The notes beneath the pieces are model-generated. The model did no database searches. It had not been told where the DNA came from and saw nothing but the letters and a program-made list of their open reading frames with translations. From Streptomyces scopuliridis RB72 (GTDB taxonomy: Bacteria; Actinomycetota; Actinomycetes; Streptomycetales; Streptomycetaceae): a stretch of DNA of 64,000 bases. Positions 43,244 through 51,240 of this stretch are shown piece by piece. Location of the stretch: NCBI RefSeq assembly GCF_000718095.1, contig NZ_JOEI01000008.1, forward strand, positions 186,001 through 250,000. The letters are read 5' to 3'. The translations under genes were made by a program, and so were the position numbers. Each line of letters begins with the position of its first letter. Position 1 is the stretch's first letter.

Positions 43244-43375
43244 GTCCACGACGTTAGAGCGCCCCACTGACAATCGCTCTGACCTGCGTATTCAACGAAC
43301 AACCGGCAGCATGACTTTACTTTGCCTTTGCTATATCGTGCGAGCTTCCTACGCCACGATCCGGGGGGATCACTC

Positions 43376-43810
43376 ATGAACCGCACCGTCCGCGCCGCGC
43401 TCACCACCCTCGCCGTCACCGGCCTCGCGCTGGGCCTCGGCGCCTGCTCCGAGGCCGCGGACCGGGTCGACAAGGCCGTGACCGACGAGGTCGACAAGGC
43501 CGTCAACGAGACCTACGAAGTGACCTACGAGGTCACGGGCAAGAACATCGACACGATCGACTACCACGGCGGGGGCGGCGAGGCCATGGAGCCCAAGATC
43601 GAGACGGTCGAGAAGCCCACGCTGCCCTGGACGAAGACGGTCACGCTGCGCGGGATCATGCCGCCCGGTGTCATGCCGACCGCCCTGGACCCGTCCGGCG
43701 CCGAGGTCACCTGCAAGATCATCTACAAGGGCGAGGTCATCAAGGAGGAGACGGACGCGGGCAAGGCCGCGGCGGGCGGCTGCATCGCGGTTTCCCCGAT
43801 CGCCGGGTAA
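43376..43810 (+). CDS. MmpS-like lipoprotein
   Basis: A 144-residue lipoprotein. The signal peptide (AALTTLAVTGLALGLGAC) ends in a good lipobox, LGAC. A short polar segment (ADRVDKAVTDEVDKAVNE) leads to a beta domain with YEVTYEVTGK and TVTLRGIMPPGVMPTAL, and two Cys late in the protein. This is the layout of MmpS-type accessory proteins, which in mycobacteria assist MmpL lipid exporters; no mmpL lies nearby. ATG start after GGGGGGATC. It is placed between the SWIM operon and the MoxR operon, so it could be part of that module or a passenger. A 14-base duplication covers its stop codon. Confidence 0.75.
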   Translation: MNRTVRAALTTLAVTGLALGLGACSEAADRVDKAVTDEVDKAVNETYEVTYEVTGKNIDTIDYHGGGGEAMEPKIETVEKPTLPWTKTVTLRGIMPPGVMPTALDPSGAEVTCKIIYKGEVIKEETDAGKAAAGGCIAVSPIAG

Positions 43811-43825
43811 CGGTCGCCGGGTAAC
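43800..43825. repeat. duplication across lipoprotein stop
   Basis: TCGCCGGGTAAC occurs at 43800-43811 and 43814-43825, so the TAA stop is present twice. Confidence 0.85.
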
Positions 43826-43964
43826 TCCCCTCGTACGCGGGCGCGTCCGCGGTTCGTACGGGCACGGCCGCGTCCGTCCCGCCCGGCCCGCGGCGACGGC
43901 CGATTGTCAGTGGCGTGGTGCACCGTGGAACTCACATCCGGTCGAACGATCTGGAGGGGGATCC

Positions 43965-45080
43965 ATGACCGTGCCCGAAATCACCGCGCCCGCAGGGACC
44001 GAGGAGGCGCTGCGCCCGCACGCCGAGGACGCGTTCGCCGACGAGCTGAAGGCGCTGGCCGCGGCCGACGACCGGCAGCGGCCCGCCAGATGGCGGCTGT
44101 CGCCGTGGGCCGTGGCCATGTATCTGCTCGGTGGCACGCTTCCGGACGGGACGGTGATCACACCGAAGTACGTGGGGCCGCGGCGGATCGTCGAAGTCGC
44201 GGTCACCACGCTCGCCACCGACCGGGCGCTGCTGCTCCTCGGCGTGCCGGGCACCGCCAAGACCTGGGTCTCCGAGCATCTCGCGGCGGCCGTCAGCGGC
44301 GACTCGACCCTGCTCGTGCAGGGCACGGCCGGCACGCCGGAGGAGGCGATCCGCTACGGCTGGAACTACGCGCAGCTGCTCGCCCACGGCCCCAGCCGCG
44401 ACGCGCTGGTGCCCAGTCCGGTGATGCGGGCCATGTCGGAGGGCATGACCGCGCGCGTCGAGGAACTGACCCGTATTCCCGCCGATGTGCAGGACTCGCT
44501 CATCACGATCCTGTCCGAGAAGACCCTGCCGGTCCCCGAGCTGGGGCAAGAGGTGCAGGCCGTGCGGGGGTTCAATCTGATCGCCACGGCCAATGACCGC
44601 GACCGGGGGGTCAACGACCTGTCCAGCGCGCTGCGCCGCCGCTTCAACACCGTCGTCCTGCCGCTGCCGGCCACCCCGGAGGCCGAGGTCGACATCGTCT
44701 CCCGGCGCGTGGACCAGATGGGGCGTTCGCTCGATCTGCCGACCGGTCCCGAGGGCATCGACGAGATCCGCCGGGTCGTCACGGTCTTCCGTGAACTGCG
44801 CGACGGCGTCACGACCGACGGCCGTACGAAACTCAAGTCCCCCTCGGGGACGCTCTCCACGGCCGAGGCGATCTCCGTCGTCACCAACGGCCTCGCGCTC
44901 GCCGCCCACTTCGGGGACGGAGTGCTGCGGCCGGGCGATGTCGCGGCCGGCATCCTCGGCGCGGTCGTCCGCGACCCGGCGGCGGACCGGGTGATCTGGC
45001 AGGAGTACGTCGAGACGGTGGTCCGCGAGCGCGACGGCTGGAAGGACTTCTACCGCGCCTGCCGCGAGGTGAGCGCGTGA
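43965..45080 (+). CDS. MoxR-family AAA+ ATPase
   Basis: A 371-residue AAA+ protein of the MoxR type, a class that remodels or activates partner complexes, usually with a VWA protein. Walker A is GVPGTAKT (93-100). The Walker B strand reads RVEEL (164-168), so Glu stands where the usual Asp of LDE is found. Sensor 1 is FNLIATAND (Asn210) and the arginine-finger region is SALRRRF (222-228). ATG 43965 follows GGAGGGGG. Its stop overlaps the DUF5682 start by four bases, and that gene overlaps the VWA gene in the same way, so the three should be translated together in near-fixed ratio. Confidence 0.9.
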   Translation: MTVPEITAPAGTEEALRPHAEDAFADELKALAAADDRQRPARWRLSPWAVAMYLLGGTLPDGTVITPKYVGPRRIVEVAVTTLATDRALLLLGVPGTAKTWVSEHLAAAVSGDSTLLVQGTAGTPEEAIRYGWNYAQLLAHGPSRDALVPSPVMRAMSEGMTARVEELTRIPADVQDSLITILSEKTLPVPELGQEVQAVRGFNLIATANDRDRGVNDLSSALRRRFNTVVLPLPATPEAEVDIVSRRVDQMGRSLDLPTGPEGIDEIRRVVTVFRELRDGVTTDGRTKLKSPSGTLSTAEAISVVTNGLALAAHFGDGVLRPGDVAAGILGAVVRDPAADRVIWQEYVETVVRERDGWKDFYRACREVSA

Positions 45081-47521
45081 CCACGACGCGCGCGCCGGGC
45101 GGGGGCGTGCCGGTTGCGGGCGCGGCGGTGGGGGGCGGATCCGGCGCGGGCGGACCGCTGCTGCTCGGGGTCCGGCATCACGGGCCAGGGTCCGCGCGTG
45201 CGGTACGGGCGGCGCTCGACGCGGCGGCGCCCCGGGTCGTCCTCGTCGAAGGACCGCCCGAGGGGGACGCGTTGCTGGCGCTCGCCGCCGACGAGGCGAT
45301 GCGGCCGCCCGTCGCGCTCCTGGCGCACGCGGTGGACGATCCGGGGCACGCCGCGTTCTGGCCGCTGGCCGAGTTCTCCCCGGAGTGGGTCGCGATCCGC
45401 TGGGCGCTGGCGCATGACGTACCGGCCCGGTTCATCGACCTGCCCGCGGCGCACTCACTGGCACTCGCCGCGGTGGACGACGGGTCGCGCGACGAGGAGT
45501 CCGAGGACGACGAGAGCCTGCGGATCGATCCGCTCGCCGTCCTCGCCGAGGCCGCCGGGTACGACGACCCCGAGCGTTGGTGGGAGGACGTCGTCGAGCA
45601 CCAGGGCCCTGACGGCGCGGACGACCCCTTCGCGCCGTTCGCGGCGGTCGCCGAGGCGATGGGCGCGCTGCGCGAGCGGCACGCCGACGGCGGTCCCCGG
45701 CGCGATCTCGTCCGCGAGGCCCAGATGCGGCTCCAACTCAGGACCGCGCGCAAGGAGTTCGGGGACGACGGCGTCGCCGTGGTCTGCGGCGCCTGGCATG
45801 TGCCCGCGCTCGGCCGGAAGACCACCGTCGCCGCGGACCGCGCGCTGCTGAAGGGGCTGCCCAAGGTCAAGACCGGGATGACCTGGGTGCCCTGGACCCA
45901 CCGCAGGCTCGCCCGGCACAGCGGCTATGGCGCGGGCATCGACTCGCCCGGCTGGTACGGCCATCTCTTCGGCGTGCCCGACCGCCCCGTGGAGCGCTGG
46001 CTCACCAAGGTCGCCGGCCTGCTCAGGGAGGAGGACAGGACCGTCTCCTCCGCCCATGTCATCGAGGCGGTACGGCTCGCCGAGACGCTGGCCGCCATGC
46101 GCGGGCGTCCGCTCGCCGGTCTGACCGAGACCACCGACGCGGTCCGGGCGGTGATGTGCGAGGGATCGGATGTGCCGCTGGGCCTCATCCACGACCGGCT
46201 CATCGTCGGCGAGGTGCTCGGTGAGGTCCCCGACGCGGCCCCCGCCGTGCCGCTCCAGCGCGATCTGACCGCGCTCCAGCGCACGCTGCGGCTCAAGCCG
46301 GAGGCGCTGGAGCGCGAGCTGGACCTGGATCTCCGCAAGGAGATGGACGCCGAGCGCGGCAGGCTCCTGCACCGGCTGCGGCTGCTCGGTATCGACTGGG
46401 GCGAACCGGCCGCCGGGCGGGGGAGCACCGGCACGTTCCGGGAGAGCTGGCGGCTGCGCTGGGAGCCCGAGCTGTACGTACGGGTCGCGGAGGCCGGCGT
46501 ATGGGGCACGACCGTGCTCTCCGCCGCCACCGCCAAGGCCGAGTCACGGGCCCTCGCGGCGACCGCGCTCGCGGAGGTCACGGCGCTGGCCGAGCGCTGT
46601 CTGCTGGCCGCGCTTCCCGACGCCCTGCCCGTGGTGATGAAGGCCCTCGCCGATCGCGCCGCGCTCGACGCCGACGTCGGCCGGCTCGCCCAGGCGCTGC
46701 CCGCGCTGGCCCGCTCGCTGCGGTACGGGGACGTACGCTCCACCGACACCGGTGCGCTCGGCGAGGTGGCGGCCGGGCTCGCCGAGCGGATCTGCGTCGG
46801 GCTGCCGCCCGCCTGCGCGGGGCTCGACGCGGACGGAGCGGCCGAGATGCGCGGGCATCTCGACAGCGTCCACACCGCGATCGGCCTCCTCCCGGACGAT
46901 CAGGGGCCGGACGATCAGGACCCGGACGGCCGCGGCCGGGATCTGGCCGGGCGCTGGGGAGCCGTCCTGCGCAAGCTCGCCGGACGGGACACCGTCCCCG
47001 GGGTGATCAGGGGCCGGGCCGCCCGGCTGCTGCTGGACGACGGTCGGCTCGCCGAGGACGAGGCCGCGCGGTTCATGGGGCTCGCGCTGTCGCCCGGCAC
47101 CCCGCCGACCGACGCCGCGGCCTGGATCGAGGGCTTCGTCGGCGGCGCCTCCGGGGCGGGGCGCCAGCAGGCGGCGAGCAGCGCGGGAGGCATGCTCCTG
47201 GTCCATGACGAACGCCTCCTCGGCCTCGTGGACGCCTGGCTGACCGGGGTGTCGGCGGACGCCTTCACGGATGTGCTCCCGCTGCTGCGCCGCACGTTCT
47301 CCGCGTACGAGCCCGGCGTACGGCGCACGCTGGGCGAGCTGGTCAGACGCGGGCCAGCGGCCGGCGGCCCGGTGACGCCCGAGCCCGCCGCGCCCGGCTT
47401 CGGCCCCGGGCTCGACGAGGCGCGCGCGGACGCCGTACTGCCGGTGCTCCGCCTGCTGCTGGGCGCCGACGGCATCGGAGGCACCGACAACAGCGACGAT
47501 CCTCTGGAGGCGACGGGATGA
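45077..47521 (+). CDS. DUF5682 family protein, possible TraB/ChaN-fold N-terminus
   Basis: An 814-residue protein that I place in DUF5682. The N-terminal 270 residues carry motifs that resemble the TraB/PrgY, ChaN and EreA group: GVRHHGPGSA (about 31-40), VLVEGPPEGD (about 55-64) and VVCGAWHVPALG (about 233-244), where His and Glu residues are expected to bind metal or act in catalysis. The remainder is long, helical and Leu/Ala/Arg/Glu-rich, with no transmembrane segment. It starts with GTG overlapping the MoxR stop and ends overlapping the VWA start. It may be the effector or the client of the MoxR-VWA pair. The fold suggestion is mine from motifs and needs structural comparison. Confidence 0.78.
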   Translation: MTTTRAPGGGVPVAGAAVGGGSGAGGPLLLGVRHHGPGSARAVRAALDAAAPRVVLVEGPPEGDALLALAADEAMRPPVALLAHAVDDPGHAAFWPLAEFSPEWVAIRWALAHDVPARFIDLPAAHSLALAAVDDGSRDEESEDDESLRIDPLAVLAEAAGYDDPERWWEDVVEHQGPDGADDPFAPFAAVAEAMGALRERHADGGPRRDLVREAQMRLQLRTARKEFGDDGVAVVCGAWHVPALGRKTTVAADRALLKGLPKVKTGMTWVPWTHRRLARHSGYGAGIDSPGWYGHLFGVPDRPVERWLTKVAGLLREEDRTVSSAHVIEAVRLAETLAAMRGRPLAGLTETTDAVRAVMCEGSDVPLGLIHDRLIVGEVLGEVPDAAPAVPLQRDLTALQRTLRLKPEALERELDLDLRKEMDAERGRLLHRLRLLGIDWGEPAAGRGSTGTFRESWRLRWEPELYVRVAEAGVWGTTVLSAATAKAESRALAATALAEVTALAERCLLAALPDALPVVMKALADRAALDADVGRLAQALPALARSLRYGDVRSTDTGALGEVAAGLAERICVGLPPACAGLDADGAAEMRGHLDSVHTAIGLLPDDQGPDDQDPDGRGRDLAGRWGAVLRKLAGRDTVPGVIRGRAARLLLDDGRLAEDEAARFMGLALSPGTPPTDAAAWIEGFVGGASGAGRQQAASSAGGMLLVHDERLLGLVDAWLTGVSADAFTDVLPLLRRTFSAYEPGVRRTLGELVRRGPAAGGPVTPEPAAPGFGPGLDEARADAVLPVLRLLLGADGIGGTDNSDDPLEATG

Positions 47522-48789
47522 GCGGCGGGATGATCGGTGGGACGAGCGGCGGGACGAGCGGCGGGACGGGCGACAGGATCCGCACCGACGGCATCGCCGC
47601 CGAAGGGACGGGCCGCGCCGCCGACGAGCGGCTGCGCCGCTGGCGGATGGTGCTCGGCGGGGAGAGCGCCGACGGGACGGGGTGCGCGCTCTCCGGCAGG
47701 GACGCGGCGATGGACGGCGCGCTGTCCGCCCTCTATGGCACGGGCAAGGAGAAGGGCAACGCCGGCGGCACCCACCGCTCCGCCGGGCTCGGCGCCTCCG
47801 CGCCCTCGGTCGCCCGCTGGCTCGGGGACATCCGTACGTACTTCCCCAGCTCCGTCGTCCAGGTCATGCAGCGCGACGCGATCGACCGGCTCGGGCTCGC
47901 CGCGCTGCTCCTGGAGCCGGAGATGCTGGAGGCCGTCGAGGCCGATGTCCATCTCGTCGGCACACTGCTCTCGCTCAACAAGGCGATGCCCGAGACGACC
48001 AAGGAGACGGCGCGGGCCGTCGTGCGCAAGGTGGTCGCGGACATCGCGAAGCGGCTCGCCACCCGCACCCGCGCGACCCTGACGGGCGCGCTCGACCGGT
48101 CGGCGCGCCTCACCCGGCCGCGCCACCGGGACATCGACTGGGACCGTACGATCCGCGCCAACCTCAAGAACTACCTCCCGGAGTACGGCACGGTCGTCCC
48201 GGAGCGGCTCATCGGCTACGGCCGTGCCGCACAGTCCGTGAAGAAGGAGGTCATCCTCTGCATCGACCAGTCCGGTTCGATGGCGGCCTCCGTCGTCTAC
48301 GCCTCCGTCTTCGGCGCGGTCCTGGCCTCCATGCGCTCCCTCGCCACCCGGCTCGTCGTCTTCGACACCGCCGTCGTCGATCTCACCGACCAGCTCGACG
48401 ACCCCGTCGACGTCCTGTTCGGCACCCAGCTCGGCGGGGGCACCGACATCAACCGCGCGCTCAGCTACTGCCAGTCGCGGATCACCCGGCCCGCCGACAC
48501 CGTGGTCGTACTGATCAGCGACCTCTACGAGGGCGGGATACGTGACGGGATGCTCAAGCGGGTCGCGGCGATGAAGGCGTCGGGCGTGCAGTTCGTGACG
48601 CTGCTCGCGCTGTCCGACGAGGGAGCGCCCGCGTACGACCGCGAGCACGCGGCGGCCCTCGCCGCGCTCGGTGCGCCGGCCTTCGCCTGCACCCCCGATC
48701 TCTTCCCCGAGGTGATGGCGGCGGCGATCGAGAAGCGCCCCCTTCCCATACCGGACAAGGAGCTGCCGAACGGGGCGATCTCCCGGTGA
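47518..48789 (+). CDS. VWA-domain protein, MoxR partner
   Basis: A 423-residue protein with a C-terminal von Willebrand A domain (about 240-400). The metal-binding MIDAS motif is intact: DQSGSMAAS (DxSxS), a Thr in LGGGTDINRAL, and Asp in VVLISDLYEGG. The N-terminal 40 residues are Gly/Thr-rich (the DNA here repeats GGGACGAGCGGC). The middle is helical, ending with a region (RPRHRDIDWDRTIRANLKNY) typical of VWA proteins paired with MoxR ATPases, such as ViaA and CoxE-like members. The ATG overlaps the end of the DUF5682 gene. It probably bridges the ATPase to its substrate. Confidence 0.9.
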   Translation: MSGGMIGGTSGGTSGGTGDRIRTDGIAAEGTGRAADERLRRWRMVLGGESADGTGCALSGRDAAMDGALSALYGTGKEKGNAGGTHRSAGLGASAPSVARWLGDIRTYFPSSVVQVMQRDAIDRLGLAALLLEPEMLEAVEADVHLVGTLLSLNKAMPETTKETARAVVRKVVADIAKRLATRTRATLTGALDRSARLTRPRHRDIDWDRTIRANLKNYLPEYGTVVPERLIGYGRAAQSVKKEVILCIDQSGSMAASVVYASVFGAVLASMRSLATRLVVFDTAVVDLTDQLDDPVDVLFGTQLGGGTDINRALSYCQSRITRPADTVVVLISDLYEGGIRDGMLKRVAAMKASGVQFVTLLALSDEGAPAYDREHAAALAALGAPAFACTPDLFPEVMAAAIEKRPLPIPDKELPNGAISR

Positions 48790-48811
48790 CACGGAGTGCT
48801 TCCGCGCGGCG

Positions 48812-48860
48812 TGTGATGGGTATCACCGCTCTGTGACAGGTATCACCGCTCATCTGTGAT
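48812..48860 (+). promoter_or_regulatory. two CRP-like operators plus half site upstream of sucCD
   Basis: TGTGATGGGTATCACC (48812-48827) and TGTGACAGGTATCACC (48832-48847) both match TGTGA-N6-TCACA in nine of ten fixed bases. Their centres are 20 bases apart, about two helical turns. A half site TGTGAT follows at 48855. They lie about 190-230 bases before sucC. Confidence 0.6.
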
Positions 48861-49041
48861 CTGCGATTTAGGGACCTACCGCCCACGGGGATAACCTGCG
48901 AGACGGACATGCCGCGTACCGGACAGCGAGTACGCCTCCCTCTGTGACAGCGCAGTCACGTTGCCCTTCGCGGCACGCCCACGCAGACAACGAACCCGCG
49001 ATCACCAGGCTGCGGTTTAAAAGACAAAGGGACGGACACGC

Positions 49042-50217
49042 GTGGACCTGTTCGAGTATCAGGCGAGGGACCTCTTCGCCAAGCACGGTGTACCGGTGCT
49101 GGCCGGTGAAGTCATCACGACGCCTGACGCGGCTCGCGAGGTGGCCGAGCGGCTCGGCGGCAAGGCCGTCGTCAAGGCGCAGGTCAAGGTCGGCGGGCGC
49201 GGCAAGGCGGGTGGCGTGAAGCTGGCCGCCGACCCGGCGGACGCCGTCGAGAAGGCCGGTCAGATCCTGGGCATGGACATCAAGGGCCACACGGTCCACA
49301 AGGTGATGCTGGCCCAGACCGCGGACATCGCGGAGGAGTACTACGTCTCCTTCCTGCTGGACCGCACCAACCGCACCTTCCTCGCCATGGCCTCCGTCGA
49401 GGGCGGCGTCGAGATCGAGGTCGTCGCGGAGGAGAACCCCGACGCGCTCGCCAAGATCCCGGTCGACGCCAACGAGGGCTGCACGCCCGAGAAGGCCGCC
49501 GAGATCGTCGCCGCCGCGAAGTTCCCGGCCGAGATCGCCGACCAGGTCGCCGACGTCCTGCAGAAGCTGTGGACCGTCTTCATCAAGGAAGACGCCCTCC
49601 TCGTCGAGGTCAACCCGCTGATCAAGTCCGGTGACGGCAAGATCATCGCGCTCGACGGCAAGGTCTCGCTCGACGAGAACGCCGACTTCCGCCAGCCGGA
49701 GCACGAGGCGCTGGAGGACAAGGCCGCCGCGAACCCGCTGGAGGCCGCGGCCAAGGCCAAGAACCTCAACTACGTCAAGCTCGACGGCGAGGTCGGCATC
49801 ATCGGCAACGGCGCGGGTCTGGTCATGTCGACCCTCGACGTCGTCGCGTACGCCGGTGAGGCCCACAACGGCGTGAAGCCCGCCAACTTCCTCGACATCG
49901 GCGGCGGCGCCTCGGCCGAGGTCATGGCGAACGGCCTGGAGATCATCCTCGGCGACCCGGACGTCAAGTCCGTGTTCGTCAATGTCTTCGGTGGCATCAC
50001 CGCGTGCGACGAGGTCGCCAACGGCATCGTCCAGGCCCTTGAGCTGCTCAAGACCAAGGGTGAGGACGTCACGAAGCCGCTGGTCGTGCGTCTGGACGGC
50101 AACAACGCGGAGCTGGGTCGCAAGATCCTGTCCGACGCCAACCACCCGCTCGTGCAGCGCGTGGACACCATGGACGGCGCGGCCGACAAGGCCGCAGAGC
50201 TCGCGGCTGCGAAGTAA
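49042..50217 (+). CDS. sucC: succinyl-CoA synthetase beta subunit (ADP-forming)
   Basis: A 391-residue ATP-grasp subunit of the TCA-cycle enzyme that interconverts succinyl-CoA and succinate with ATP formation. The start [19 protein letters not shown] is diagnostic. The nucleotide site [14 protein letters not shown], metal-site region [12 protein letters not shown] and succinate/CoA-side motifs [12 protein letters not shown] and [16 protein letters not shown] all stand in order. GTG start after AAAGGGACGG. It is followed after 20 bases by sucD, and CRP-like sites upstream suggest carbon or cAMP control. The length matches the family. Confidence 0.97.
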   Translation: MDLFEYQARDLFAKHGVPVLAGEVITTPDAAREVAERLGGKAVVKAQVKVGGRGKAGGVKLAADPADAVEKAGQILGMDIKGHTVHKVMLAQTADIAEEYYVSFLLDRTNRTFLAMASVEGGVEIEVVAEENPDALAKIPVDANEGCTPEKAAEIVAAAKFPAEIADQVADVLQKLWTVFIKEDALLVEVNPLIKSGDGKIIALDGKVSLDENADFRQPEHEALEDKAAANPLEAAAKAKNLNYVKLDGEVGIIGNGAGLVMSTLDVVAYAGEAHNGVKPANFLDIGGGASAEVMANGLEIILGDPDVKSVFVNVFGGITACDEVANGIVQALELLKTKGEDVTKPLVVRLDGNNAELGRKILSDANHPLVQRVDTMDGAADKAAELAAAK

Positions 50218-50237
50218 GGGACAGGGACTCCAACACC

Positions 50238-51149
50238 ATGGCTATTTTCCTGACCAAGGAAAGCAAGGTCATCGTCCAGGGGATGACCGGCGCCACCGGC
50301 ATGAAGCACACCAAGCTCATGCTCGCTGACGGCACCAACATCGTCGGCGGTGTGAACCCGCGCAAGGCCGGCACGTCCGTCGACTTCGACGTCGTGTCGG
50401 AGACGCGCGAATCAAGCACAGTTTCCGTACCGGTCTTCGGCTCCGTCGCCGAGGCCATCGAGAAGACCGGCGCCGACGTGTCCGTCGTCTTCGTGCCGCC
50501 GGCCTTCGCCAAGGCCGCCGTCATCGAGGCGATCGACGCCGAGATCGGCCTGGCCGTCGTGATCACCGAGGGCATCGCGGTGCACGACTCCGCCGCCTTC
50601 TGGGCGTACGCGGGCAGCAAGGGCAACAAGACCCGGATCATCGGCCCGAACTGCCCCGGCCTGATCACCCCCGGCCAGTCCAACGCGGGCATCATCCCGG
50701 GCGACATCACCAAGCCCGGCCGGATCGGTCTCGTGTCCAAGTCCGGCACGCTGACCTACCAGATGATGTACGAGCTCCGTGACATCGGCTTCTCCTCGGC
50801 CGTCGGCATCGGCGGCGACCCGGTCATCGGTACGACGCACATCGACGCGCTCGCCGCGTTCGAGGCCGACCCCGAGACCGACCTGATCGTGATGATCGGC
50901 GAGATCGGCGGCGACGCCGAGGAGCGCGCGGCGGACTTCATCGCCAAGAACGTCTCCAAGCCGGTCGTCGGCTACGTCGCGGGCTTCACCGCGCCCGAGG
51001 GCAAGACCATGGGCCACGCCGGCGCCATCGTCTCCGGCTCCTCCGGCACCGCCCAGGCGAAGAAGGAGGCCCTGGAGGCCGCGGGCGTGAAGGTCGGCAA
51101 GACCCCGACCGAGACGGCCGGGCTGGCTCGCTCCATCCTCGGGGGCTGA
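50238..51149 (+). CDS. sucD: succinyl-CoA synthetase alpha subunit
   Basis: A 303-residue CoA-binding alpha subunit. The Rossmann N-terminus ([18 protein letters not shown]) binds Co[13 protein letters not shown] and the phosphohistidine site [18 protein letters not shown] are complete, so the active-site His is present. It forms the holoenzyme with sucC, immediately upstream. ATG start after AGGGACAGGGAC. A very strong terminator follows. Confidence 0.97.
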   Translation: MAIFLTKESKVIVQGMTGATGMKHTKLMLADGTNIVGGVNPRKAGTSVDFDVVSETRESSTVSVPVFGSVAEAIEKTGADVSVVFVPPAFAKAAVIEAIDAEIGLAVVITEGIAVHDSAAFWAYAGSKGNKTRIIGPNCPGLITPGQSNAGIIPGDITKPGRIGLVSKSGTLTYQMMYELRDIGFSSAVGIGGDPVIGTTHIDALAAFEADPETDLIVMIGEIGGDAEERAADFIAKNVSKPVVGYVAGFTAPEGKTMGHAGAIVSGSSGTAQAKKEALEAAGVKVGKTPTETAGLARSILGG

Positions 51150-51180
51150 ACTTCCGCCTCCCGCAGGCCCGTACGGCACC

Positions 51181-51226
51181 ACGCGCGTGGGCCCGCACCC
51201 TCTTCCGGGTGCGGGCCCACGCGCGT
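51181..51226. terminator. strong bidirectional terminator after sucCD
   Basis: Perfect 20-base arms (51181-51200 and 51207-51226) with a six-base loop, between convergent sucD and the XRE/sigma-like gene. Confidence 0.93.
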
Positions 51227-51240
51227 TTCCGGCCGGCCGG

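Noticed and set aside
43376..43810. Lipoprotein as a secure member of the MoxR-VWA module.
   Set aside because: It has its own ribosome site, no overlap with the module genes and a different family association; kept as an uncertain neighbour.
46915..48792. A 625-codon minus-strand frame under DUF5682 and VWA genes.
   Set aside because: Composition is shadow-like and the overlapping plus-strand genes have clear motifs and coupled starts.
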